Assembly (NCBI GenBank): GCA_029939545.1
Contig: JAOZSS010000001.1
Span: 4,747-39,239, forward strand
Direction: 5' to 3'
Source of the DNA: Kiritimatiellia bacterium
Lineage (GTDB): Bacteria; Verrucomicrobiota; Kiritimatiellia; UBA8416; JABMPJ01
Length of the DNA stretch: 34,493 bases
Shown: in pieces, positions 14,312-21,696 of the stretch
Layout of the letters: every line of letters starts with the position of its first letter
Position numbering within the stretch: the stretch's first letter is position 1
Notes under the pieces: generated by a model
Seen by the model: only the letters and a program-made list of their open reading frames with translations
Database searches by the model: none
Told to the model about the DNA's origin: nothing
Program-made: the position numbers and the translations under genes

Positions 14312-16237
14312 TTATATCCGCTGAACAGTGAGGATCGATACATCATCCGGCGGCATCCTGATATCGGCCAAGGTCAGGCGTTTCCCCATACGCCCGATAT
14401 CGCCGTCGCTCCGCTCCACCACGGTTTCAAGATGTTGCTGCTTCTCCATTAAGGTGGCTTGGTCGAGCAGCTCCAGCACTCCGTCGGAAAAGAAAACGAA
14501 GACAAATGCCTGCGGCAGATCCAGGTCCGCATTCTCATACGTTGAAAACGGGAACATGCCCAATGGCGTCCCCTTGATCTGCATGCCTGCGGCTGCACCG
14601 CCACTCAACAGGATTGGGTAGGGGAACTGACCGCCGTTGGCATAAGTCAACCGATTCGTATCCGTGTCGATAATACCGTAGAAAAGCGTGAGGTGTTTCC
14701 CTATATCCTGCCCAAGCAGTTCCGTGTTCAGCCGGGTTAGAAGCATACCGGGATTCAGCACCACTCGGTCTTCGTTGTTCGTGAAGCGCTCCCGGGCATA
14801 GGACATGAAGCTTTTTAGCAGCACAGTGATGAACGACGAAGAGACGCCATGACCCGACACATCAGCGATATAGAACCCCACATGTTGCTCATCGATCCGG
14901 AAGTAGTCGACAAAGTCGCCGCTCATATAGAACGAAGGCGCGAGAAGGCGCGAGAAAACCAGCGGACCGATCTGCTCTATGGCCGGAGGCAGCAGGCTGG
15001 TCTGGATCGATTTCCCGGCCTCCTCATCGTCACGAAGCTGCTGGAGCGACTCCTCGAGGCGGCGGTTTGTTGCGATCAGTGTGTGGGTACGACTCTGAAT
15101 CTTGTTCTCGAGATCCTCGTTGAGGGCACGAATCGAGTCAACCGCGTGACGGCGCTCCGTGATTTCCACCATGATCCAGATTAAGCCTTCCGGTTCCTTC
15201 TTGTCCTTCATGCCTGCTACCGTGGATATGGAAATATCCCCCCAGTAGATGCTTCCGTCAGGCCATTGATATCGTTTCTCGGAGCGAAACGTGTTGCCGT
15301 TGCCCGAGAGAATTCGATCGACCATGCGTTGTAGCGTGGACTGATCGTTCGGATGAAAATAGTCGAGCATGGACTGACCCACGAGCTCGTCAGAAGACCG
15401 GCCGAACATCTGGCACATTCCGGGATTGGCTCGCTTGATGGTGCCCTCGCAGTCTGTCATGGCCAGTCCGACCGCCGTGTTCCGGAAGAAGGCACGAAAC
15501 CGGGTCTCCAGCTCGGCCAGGAGAGCGCGGGTCTCAGAGATTTCCGCGATCTCGGTGGACAGGCGCGTCGCCATCAGGATGACCATGCCCATGTAGGAGT
15601 ATTCCAGCAGGTAGATGGACTGGATGATGCCAACCGCAACAGCGGTGTCATGCACGACCCCAAAAAAGAAACAGACCAGCGCCACCACCAAGGGAAGGGC
15701 GCGCACGTGGCTCACGCGCCGGTAGAAGCGCAGCCCCACGATCAGCATGTAGATAAAGGCTAGAATGCTCAGCAGATGGAAGCAGACCCCTATCAGCGAG
15801 AACTCGACCTCCCGGTAACTCACCGCACTTCCCAGGAAACGGAACGCCCGCAAGACCGGCCAGTCGACATGAAAGATAAGCGTGTCGGGCGCGAAAGCCA
15901 TCGTGACGGCCATGACCGTGAAAAAGCCCGTGCTGGCCCAACGAAAGCGGCGCGACACAGCGCCAGTGTAGTCGGAACAGAACCAGACAAACGTCATGCC
16001 GACAAAGGCGAGCGACACCATCTGCACGCGCTGCCACATCATGCCGTCCTCGACCGCCGTGGCGCTGTACAGCCCCGCACAGAAGATATCGTACATCCCC
16101 ATCGCTAAACAGCTCAGGGCAAATGTGAGGTCGGTTCGCTTACGCCGGCGACGGGAGGAGAGCAGTAGATGGTAGACCCCCGTGTACAGCGTAATGCTGG
16201 CAAGGACAACAGCCGGAACTGACTGGGACGCGATCAT
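14312..16237 (-). CDS. Membrane-anchored PAS-SpoIIE (PP2C-type) serine phosphatase
   Basis: A 641-aa membrane protein from ATG 16237; TTG 16270 would add 11 residues, and neither start has a good ribosome-binding site. About seven hydrophobic helices occupy the first ~230 residues, resembling the 7TM sensor module of histidine kinases. A PAS domain follows (FRAFFRNTAVGLAMTDCEG, YFHPND, WGDISIS) with a PAC-like end, then a coiled-coil linker (ALNEDLENKIQ...RRLEESLQQLRDD). The C-terminal SpoIIE/PP2C phosphatase domain begins at EEAGKSIQTSLLPP. Metal-binding motifs are intact: SGDFVDYF, ADVSGHGVSS and, near the end, FFSDGVLELLD. It probably dephosphorylates the STAS protein encoded directly downstream in response to a membrane or PAS signal. 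No transmitter kinase domain is present. Confidence 0.9.
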   Translation of the reverse strand: MIASQSVPAVVLASITLYTGVYHLLLSSRRRRKRTDLTFALSCLAMGMYDIFCAGLYSATAVEDGMMWQRVQMVSLAFVGMTFVWFCSDYTGAVSRRFRWASTGFFTVMAVTMAFAPDTLIFHVDWPVLRAFRFLGSAVSYREVEFSLIGVCFHLLSILAFIYMLIVGLRFYRRVSHVRALPLVVALVCFFFGVVHDTAVAVGIIQSIYLLEYSYMGMVILMATRLSTEIAEISETRALLAELETRFRAFFRNTAVGLAMTDCEGTIKRANPGMCQMFGRSSDELVGQSMLDYFHPNDQSTLQRMVDRILSGNGNTFRSEKRYQWPDGSIYWGDISISTVAGMKDKKEPEGLIWIMVEITERRHAVDSIRALNEDLENKIQSRTHTLIATNRRLEESLQQLRDDEEAGKSIQTSLLPPAIEQIGPLVFSRLLAPSFYMSGDFVDYFRIDEQHVGFYIADVSGHGVSSSFITVLLKSFMSYARERFTNNEDRVVLNPGMLLTRLNTELLGQDIGKHLTLFYGIIDTDTNRLTYANGGQFPYPILLSGGAAAGMQIKGTPLGMFPFSTYENADLDLPQAFVFVFFSDGVLELLDQATLMEKQQHLETVVERSDGDIGRMGKRLTLADIRMPPDDVSILTVQRI

Positions 16238-16326
16238 GGGGGTTATACTTTCACTGCTCAGGGCAATCAACCACGTTTCGCTATGACAAGCAACCCGGAA
16301 GTCAGAGGTCAGGGTTGGGTGAGAGG

Positions 16327-16355
16327 TTGATTGATGCGTGATGGTGGGGTATAAG
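16327..16355 (+). promoter_or_regulatory. Probable sigma-70 promoter giving a near-leaderless transcript
   Basis: TTGATT (16327-16332) and TATAAG (16350-16355) are separated by 17 bp. A start about seven bases after the -10 would fall within one to three bases of the ATG at 16364. No Shine-Dalgarno sequence precedes that ATG, consistent with leaderless initiation. Confidence 0.5.
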
Positions 16356-16363
16356 ACCGAACC

Positions 16364-17257
16364 ATGAAAAACACTTTGGTTGTCTTGGCGGCGGGAATGG
16401 GAAGTCGGTATGGCGGGCTGAAGCAGATGGACCCGGTGGGACCCTCCGGCGAGTTTATTTTGGACTATTCAGTGTACGATGCCATACAGGCTGGGTTCGA
16501 GCGTGTCGTGTTTGTCGTTCGACGTGATATCGAAGAAACATTCCGCGAGGTGCTGGGTAACCGTATCGGCAACCACATCGAAACCGCTTATGTCTGCCAG
16601 GAGCTAACCGCCTGCCTCGACGGTTATCCGCTGCCGCCCGAGCGGAAGAAGCCCTGGGGCACCGCGCACGCCACGCTGGTCTGCCGCGAGGCCGTGGATG
16701 CACCGTTTGCCGTGATCAACGCCGACGACTTTTATGGGCGTGAAACGTTCGCCGTGCTGGGCGACTTTCTTCGCGCAACGGCCGATGATTCCTCCCGCTA
16801 TGCTATGGCCGGCTTTGCCCTGCGCAATACCGTGACGGCCCACGGATCCGTAGCGCGCGGCGTTTGTGAGGTACGCGACGGACAGCTCGCCGGTGTGGTC
16901 GAACATACCGCCATCAGCGCCGACGGAGACCAGTTCCGCTCCGAGCACCAGGACGATCTCTTTCCTGGCGATGCCATCGTGTCGATGAATACGTGGGCGC
17001 TCAAGCCCTCCGTCTTCTCCGCGCTGGAATCCCAGTTTGCCGACTTTCTGGCCGCCTCCGGCGGCGAGTCGAAGGCCGAGTTCTTTCTGCCCTCTGTGGT
17101 CGATACGATGATCAAACGCGGCGAGGCGACCGTGGATGTTCTCCCCACTTCCTGCACCTGGTTTGGCACCACATACGCCGAAGACAAGGCGCGCGTCGTG
17201 GGAGAGATCGCCCGCCTTGTTGATGAAAATAGGTACCCTCGCAGCCTCTGGATATAA
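16364..17257 (+). CDS. Sugar-phosphate nucleotidyltransferase-family protein
   Basis: A 297-aa protein of the NTP-transferase (GT-A-like) fold. The glycine-rich nucleotide-binding signature is LAAGMGSRYGGLKQ at 8-21, followed by PVGPSGEFILDYSVYDA. NADDFYG carries the metal-binding Asp, and KPWGTAHA precedes it. The family transfers NMP to sugar phosphates in nucleotide-sugar synthesis. This subgroup is usually annotated only as 'nucleotidyltransferase family protein', so the sugar is not assigned. No phosphotransferase partner or polysaccharide cluster is adjacent. It is probably monocistronic, as a hairpin (CCTGC-TATT-GCAGG, 17274-17287) and a separate gene follow. Confidence 0.87.
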   Translation: MKNTLVVLAAGMGSRYGGLKQMDPVGPSGEFILDYSVYDAIQAGFERVVFVVRRDIEETFREVLGNRIGNHIETAYVCQELTACLDGYPLPPERKKPWGTAHATLVCREAVDAPFAVINADDFYGRETFAVLGDFLRATADDSSRYAMAGFALRNTVTAHGSVARGVCEVRDGQLAGVVEHTAISADGDQFRSEHQDDLFPGDAIVSMNTWALKPSVFSALESQFADFLAASGGESKAEFFLPSVVDTMIKRGEATVDVLPTSCTWFGTTYAEDKARVVGEIARLVDENRYPRSLWI

Positions 17258-17384
17258 TCCAGTGCAAAAAAAGCCTGCTATTGCAGGACATTCTGGTTGC
17301 ATTAACTCAAACGTTTGGCTTACTTTGCCCGAAGTGCCAAGGGGCACGGGTTATAAACTAACACCAAACCAGAGGACTAACGTT

Positions 17385-17675
17385 ATGGCAAAAGCCCTGA
17401 CCAAGACCCAGATCATCGCAAAACTCGCCGACCAGAACGAACTGACCAAGAAGCAGGCCAAGGCGTTCCTGGAAAGCCTCGCCACATTGGCCTACAAGAG
17501 CGCCAAGGACGGATTCACGATTCCCGGTATCGGCAAGCTCGTCAAGGTGCGCCGCAAAGCCCGCATGGGTCGCAACCCGGCCACGGGTGAGAGCATCAAG
17601 ATTCCGGCGAAGACGGTTCTGAAATTCCGCATTGCCAAGGCGGCCAAGGATGCCGTGCTCCCCGCCAAGAAATAG
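17385..17675 (+). CDS. HU/IHF-family DNA-binding protein
   Basis: A 96-aa nucleoid protein from ATG 17385, preceded by AGAGGAC; the ORF-track start at 17136 is inside the preceding gene. Helical dimerisation region: LTKTQIIAKLADQNELTKKQAKAFLESLATLA. The beta-arm carries the family signature GRNPATGESIKIPAKTVLKFR, with the intercalating Pro in NPATG. The protein is strongly basic and ends AKDAVLPAKK. It bends and compacts DNA as a dimer; whether it is HU or IHF-like cannot be told. A TATAAA -10-like box lies at 17352-17357 without a well-placed -35, and a GTGCC-AAGG-GGCAC hairpin sits just upstream of it. A strong terminator follows. Confidence 0.95.
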   Translation: MAKALTKTQIIAKLADQNELTKKQAKAFLESLATLAYKSAKDGFTIPGIGKLVKVRRKARMGRNPATGESIKIPAKTVLKFRIAKAAKDAVLPAKK

Positions 17676-17696
17676 GCGGATCGAGAAAACAAAGAG

Positions 17697-17734
17697 ACGA
17701 CCGCAGGATGTATGTCCTGCGGTCGTTTTCTTTT
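17697..17734 (+). terminator. Intrinsic terminator after the HU gene
   Basis: ACGACCGCAGGA and TCCTGCGGTCGT form a perfect 12-bp stem with a TGTATG loop, followed by TTTCTTTT. It begins 21 bases after the HU stop. The A-rich sequence before the stem may give weak activity on the other strand too. Confidence 0.93.
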
Positions 17735-17778
17735 GACTGGGGGTTGCCCTGCACGGGCAGGATGATAAGATAGCGCGC

Positions 17779-19059
17779 ATGAAATCAAAAGTAGCCATCT
17801 TACGTACCTCGCCAGCCACGGTCCTTGAAGATACGCACCGCCTGATGAACCTGGCGGATTACCAGGAGGCGTTACCCAAAGAGAAGGATACGGCCCTCAA
17901 GATCAATATCAGCTGGCATTTCTTCATGCCGGCCTCATCGACCACGCCTTGGCAGCTTGATGGTGTCATTCGGGCCATGAAGCGCGACGGCTATGATTCC
18001 AGCCTGATTCACGGCTGCCACAATCGCACCGTCGTCATTGATTCGCATTTTGGCGAGGAGCAGAACAAGCAGATCAATGTCATCCGCAACCACGGCCTGC
18101 GCAATATCCACCTCTACGAGGGCGAAGAGTGGATTAACGTCCGCGAGGCCGTGGGGGACCTGGCTGACAAGTTCCTCTGTCTGAATGATGTCTATAAAGA
18201 TGGCTTCATGATCCCAAAGAAGTTCATCGGCTCCAACATCATTCACCTGCCCACGGTCAAAACGCATGTCTTCACCACGACCACCGGCGCCATGAAGAAT
18301 GCATTTGGCGGACTGCTCAACGAACACCGCCACTGGACGCATCCGGTCATCCACGAAACGCTCGTAGACCTACTGATGATTCAGAAGAAAATTCACAGCG
18401 GTCTCTTTGCTGTGATGGATGGAACGTTTGCCGGGGATGGTCCCGGTCCACGCTGCATGGTGCCACACGTGAAGAATGTGCTGCTGGCCTCATCCGACCA
18501 GGTGGCGATTGATGCTGTCGCCGCCAAGCTGATGGGTTTTGATCCACTCAAGGATATCAAATTTATCCGGTTGGCCCACGAGCTGGGCCTCGGGTGCGGC
18601 GATGTGCGCGATATCGAAATCGTGGGCGATGCCGATGCCCTCAAGGAAGACTGGAAGTTCGTGGGACCCTACAAGAAGATGACCTTTGCCAGCCAGATGC
18701 AGCACAGCATCTACTGGGGCCCGCTCAAGAAACCGGTCGAGTGGACGCTCAAGACCATCCTGGCCCCGTGGGCCTACATGGCCAGCGTACTCTATCACGA
18801 CACCTACTGGTATCCGACCCACCAGAAACTGGTTCATGAAATCCTGCATAGCGATTGGGGCCGTCTCTTCCACAACTGGGAACAACTCGAGATTGTGGCA
18901 GACGATCTGGCACGCGCAGGTTGGGATGACGTGGGCGCTGACCCGATGGAATTGAAACCTGAAACGCTGAAACTCATGCGCAAATCGATGAGCCTATTGG
19001 GCACCTGCATGCGTGAAGCACCCGAGTTCGCGGCCAAGAAACGCAGGAAAGAAACCTGA
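17779..19059 (+). CDS. DUF362 domain-containing protein
   Basis: A 426-aa protein of the DUF362 family. Typical segments are KINISWHF near the N terminus, a central IIHLPTVKTHVFTTTTGAMKNAFGGL, then ALDAVMDGTFAGDGPGP-like (seen here as LFAVMDGTFAGDGPGPR) and DQVAIDAVAAKLMGFDP. The family has no firmly known biochemical role; some members carry a ferredoxin-type 4Fe-4S domain, but no clustered cysteines are visible here. The C-terminal ~130 residues (from KKMTFASQMQHSIYWGP) are an extension rich in Trp and His, including a hydrophobic stretch LAPWAYMASVLYHDTYW. No signal peptide, so probably cytoplasmic. The Shine-Dalgarno sequence is weak. It is convergent with the channel gene, with seven bases between stops. 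Confidence 0.88.
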   Translation: MKSKVAILRTSPATVLEDTHRLMNLADYQEALPKEKDTALKINISWHFFMPASSTTPWQLDGVIRAMKRDGYDSSLIHGCHNRTVVIDSHFGEEQNKQINVIRNHGLRNIHLYEGEEWINVREAVGDLADKFLCLNDVYKDGFMIPKKFIGSNIIHLPTVKTHVFTTTTGAMKNAFGGLLNEHRHWTHPVIHETLVDLLMIQKKIHSGLFAVMDGTFAGDGPGPRCMVPHVKNVLLASSDQVAIDAVAAKLMGFDPLKDIKFIRLAHELGLGCGDVRDIEIVGDADALKEDWKFVGPYKKMTFASQMQHSIYWGPLKKPVEWTLKTILAPWAYMASVLYHDTYWYPTHQKLVHEILHSDWGRLFHNWEQLEIVADDLARAGWDDVGADPMELKPETLKLMRKSMSLLGTCMREAPEFAAKKRRKET

Positions 19060-19066
19060 GCGGCTG

Positions 19067-20557
19067 CTAGATCCCGAAGAAATCCCAGATCTTACTGAGC
19101 AGCGCTTTCTCGGAAGGCTGTTCGGTGTGCTTGCTTTCGGCATCGACGGACTTCTGCAGCTTGGCGAGTTCGTCGGCGCGCTGCTTGAGCGCCTTGGCAA
19201 AGTCCTCGGCCAGGCTCTTCTTCTCTTCCAGCAGCTCTTGCAGGACGATCTGTGAAAGCTCCAGCACCCGGCAGTCGTTGACGGCCACCACGGTTGCACT
19301 ACGCGGTTCACCGGTCAGCAGACACATCTCGCCGAAGTAATCGCCCCTCTTGAGCTGGGCGACCTGCGCCGACCGCGTGTCCGGGCCAAGGTGAACCGTC
19401 GTGCTTCCCTCGAGAATGATGTAGAATGTGTTGCCGGTGTCGCCCTTGCGCACCAGGGCTTCCCCGGCACCATAAATCTTCTCCTCCATCCGCTCGGAAA
19501 CCTGGTCGCGTTCTTCCTTCGACAGGTGATTGAAGATCGGAATCTCGCCAAGCAGCTCCTTGCCGGCTTCGACCGACGCGGCGCGTTCGCGATCGGCCTT
19601 GGCCTCCACGTCGTTCATCGGACGAACGTCGCGAATCGGGAACGGGATCACGATGTCCTCGCGCTTGAAGTCGTACCAGACGCGATCCATCATGTCGCTC
19701 TGGATCTGCTCCAGCTTGGAGAAGTCGCGAATGAAGAACTTCACGGTGTAATCGATCGAAAAATCGCCATAGTTGTGCAGCCAGACCAACGGCGCCGGAT
19801 CCGCCAGGATCTCCGGAACCGCCTTGCACGCGCGCATAATGGAGGCGCGCACCTTGTTGGGCGGGACACCGTAGTTCACCCCGATCTCCTGCGTGAAACC
19901 ATGGCTCTGGGTGGGACGCGAGTAGTTGACGATGTACTCGCGCGCAATGGTGGAGTTCGGGATGATGATGTAGTCGAGCATTTTGGTCTGCAGCCGGGTC
20001 GCCCGCCAGGTCATATCTGTTACGCGACCCACAAAGTCGCCCACGCGCACCCAATCGCCGATCGAGAACGGCCGTTCGCCGGTCAGCGCGAGTCCGGCGA
20101 TCAGGTTGCCCAGCGTATCCTGCGACGCATTACCCAGGATATACCCGAGCACGATCGTGGAGAAGGCCAGAAACCTGAAGTCCACGCCGGGATACATGTG
20201 TTTGACGATCAGGTAGAACGCCAGAGACAGCAGCACCCAGCGGAAGGTCGCGCGCAATACGACCGGGACGGGCAGCCCGCCGCGCCGATGCCGGATCAAG
20301 GCGTCGAACAACAGGATGTCGAGCAAGCGGACACCAATGTACGCGAAGGTGCAAAACAGGGCCGCGTAGATGGCCCGTGCGTACCCCTGCTCAATGTGGG
20401 GACGCATGAAGAATGAGACCGATGAGACCAGAAAGAGAACGTTGAGGGACCCGCGAAACCGAGCCACAGCCTTTATCTGCTTGAGCAGAAACAGTGCTCC
20501 GCTGAGGACGCCGAACGCCACCACGGTCAGAATCGTATCCATTAGCAGGTCGTTCAT
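19067..20557 (-). CDS. MscS-family channel with C-terminal cyclic-nucleotide-binding domain
   Basis: A 496-aa inner-membrane protein. Four to five hydrophobic helices lie in residues 1-170. The last, GYILGNASQDTLGNLIAGL, matches the pore-lining MscS helix. The beta domain follows (ERPFSIGDWVRVGDFVGRVTDMTWRATRLQT, then IIIPNSTIARE). After the MscS alpha/beta cage, residues ~345-460 form a cNMP-binding domain. Its phosphate cassette GDYFGEMCLLTGEPRSATVV has the invariant Glu and Arg of cyclic-nucleotide binders. The end is a short coiled-coil. This architecture matches the bCNG group of the MscS superfamily, generally thought to be gated by cyclic nucleotide rather than tension. GGGAAG precedes the ATG, 19 bases after the omptin stop, so the two genes are probably one operon. 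Confidence 0.92.
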   Translation of the reverse strand: MNDLLMDTILTVVAFGVLSGALFLLKQIKAVARFRGSLNVLFLVSSVSFFMRPHIEQGYARAIYAALFCTFAYIGVRLLDILLFDALIRHRRGGLPVPVVLRATFRWVLLSLAFYLIVKHMYPGVDFRFLAFSTIVLGYILGNASQDTLGNLIAGLALTGERPFSIGDWVRVGDFVGRVTDMTWRATRLQTKMLDYIIIPNSTIAREYIVNYSRPTQSHGFTQEIGVNYGVPPNKVRASIMRACKAVPEILADPAPLVWLHNYGDFSIDYTVKFFIRDFSKLEQIQSDMMDRVWYDFKREDIVIPFPIRDVRPMNDVEAKADRERAASVEAGKELLGEIPIFNHLSKEERDQVSERMEEKIYGAGEALVRKGDTGNTFYIILEGSTTVHLGPDTRSAQVAQLKRGDYFGEMCLLTGEPRSATVVAVNDCRVLELSQIVLQELLEEKKSLAEDFAKALKQRADELAKLQKSVDAESKHTEQPSEKALLSKIWDFFGI

Positions 20558-20576
20558 GCGCTTCCCATGCTATCCG

Positions 20577-21620
20577 CTACAAACGATATCCAATCGACAA
20601 GGAAGCCGCGATTACTGAATTTTTGATTCCCGCACTGTCGGGATACGACATCTCTTGACCACCAGCTACAGACTGATACAGATCGCCTCTGATCGTGGGA
20701 ATCTCTTGCGCGTCGATGGCGCCCGAGATGAAAAGCGATTTCGTGAGATTGACACTGAGATCGAGTCCTGCCGCAAAGTAGTCCCCGCCTGAAAATTCCT
20801 CCCGATAACTGCGGTTGCCGGAATAATGATAATCATGGTCTACGGCCATGACGAACGGACTGTAGAGGAAATAGACCGAAGTACGAGCCCTGGACCACTC
20901 TGCCGCCACTTGGATACCCCCATAGGGAATGTGGAAGGTCTGGTCGTAGTCAATGCCGACATCAGCACCGAAGGTGCCCCTTTGATCACGAAACCCGGTG
21001 GGGCTGGAGGGATCACTGGAGTAGATATAGGTTCCACCATAATCACTCCACTCCCAGTAGTTACGCTTGTAGCCTATCAATGAGCTGATCACGAACGGCC
21101 CAAATTGAGGCAGATCCCACGCAGTATTGATGTCAAAGCTATAGGCGAGATCGATATCCACGCCGCTCTCGGAGTAGTCCGTCCAGGCACTGGTTGTGGG
21201 TCTGCCCAACCAATCGTAGTCCTCCATGCTGCCTGTGCCTTCCGTGACATTCATCCACATGCCGACATTCAGGCGGTCTCCTAGAACAATGTGTGACAGG
21301 GTGCGGACAAAGGAGTTGTCGATCCTGCCGAGAGCTTCACTATAGTCGACTGATAGCGACCCACCGGCCATGACGAGCGATTCTATGTCCCATATGAGTT
21401 CTGATAGTTTCAGATCCGAACCGGATTCCATATAGACAATCTCGTGCGCCTCTCCCTCGACACCAAGAATAGAGCCCTCTATGGCAAATGATACGCTGCC
21501 GAATCGATCCAGCGGCAATTCAGCGCTCTGGTTCGCGTGCAGGGCGAAAACCGGTCCGGCTAATAATGCCAGCGCAGACATGAGCCCGAACTGGAGGAAA
21601 CGTAGTGAGTAGCGAGACAT
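20577..21620 (-). CDS. Omptin-family outer membrane protease-like protein
   Basis: A 347-aa beta-barrel precursor with signal peptide (SLRFLQFGLMSALALLAGPVFA) and AAGGAGG just before the ATG. Residues line up with OmpT: KLSELIWDIES with KVSQLDWK; MEDYDWLG with VDQDWMD, giving D134/D136 for the D83/D85 pair; SAWTDYSES with GTWTDESRH. Further on, GGTYIYSSDP...GFRDQRGTF corresponds to GGSYIYSSEEGFRDDIGSF, FHIPYGG to FKMPYIG, and DHDYHYSG to DNDEHYD, giving D263/H265 for the D210/H212 pair. All four catalytic positions are kept. Omptins cleave exposed peptides next to basic residues at the cell surface, using LPS as cofactor. It is longer than OmpT (~317 aa) because of extended loops. Comparison was made from memory of OmpT, not by a search. 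Confidence 0.85.
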   Translation of the reverse strand: MSRYSLRFLQFGLMSALALLAGPVFALHANQSAELPLDRFGSVSFAIEGSILGVEGEAHEIVYMESGSDLKLSELIWDIESLVMAGGSLSVDYSEALGRIDNSFVRTLSHIVLGDRLNVGMWMNVTEGTGSMEDYDWLGRPTTSAWTDYSESGVDIDLAYSFDINTAWDLPQFGPFVISSLIGYKRNYWEWSDYGGTYIYSSDPSSPTGFRDQRGTFGADVGIDYDQTFHIPYGGIQVAAEWSRARTSVYFLYSPFVMAVDHDYHYSGNRSYREEFSGGDYFAAGLDLSVNLTKSLFISGAIDAQEIPTIRGDLYQSVAGGQEMSYPDSAGIKNSVIAASLSIGYRL

Positions 21621-21696
21621 ATCGCCTCCTTAGTTTTGCGGTTGATTCACTCTGTGCCCATTACAGACGTTTTGCAAGTCGATTTCCAATCCCCTG

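Noticed and set aside
17274-17287. CCTGC-TATT-GCAGG hairpin beside a run of seven A residues
   Set aside because: It would be an intrinsic terminator only for leftward transcription, but no leftward gene ends here. The stem is only 5 bp, so I do not call it a terminator.
19391-20416. 341-aa ORF on the + strand
   Set aside because: It lies entirely antisense to the MscS-cNMP gene; composition is His/Arg-rich without a domain, as expected for a high-GC shadow frame.
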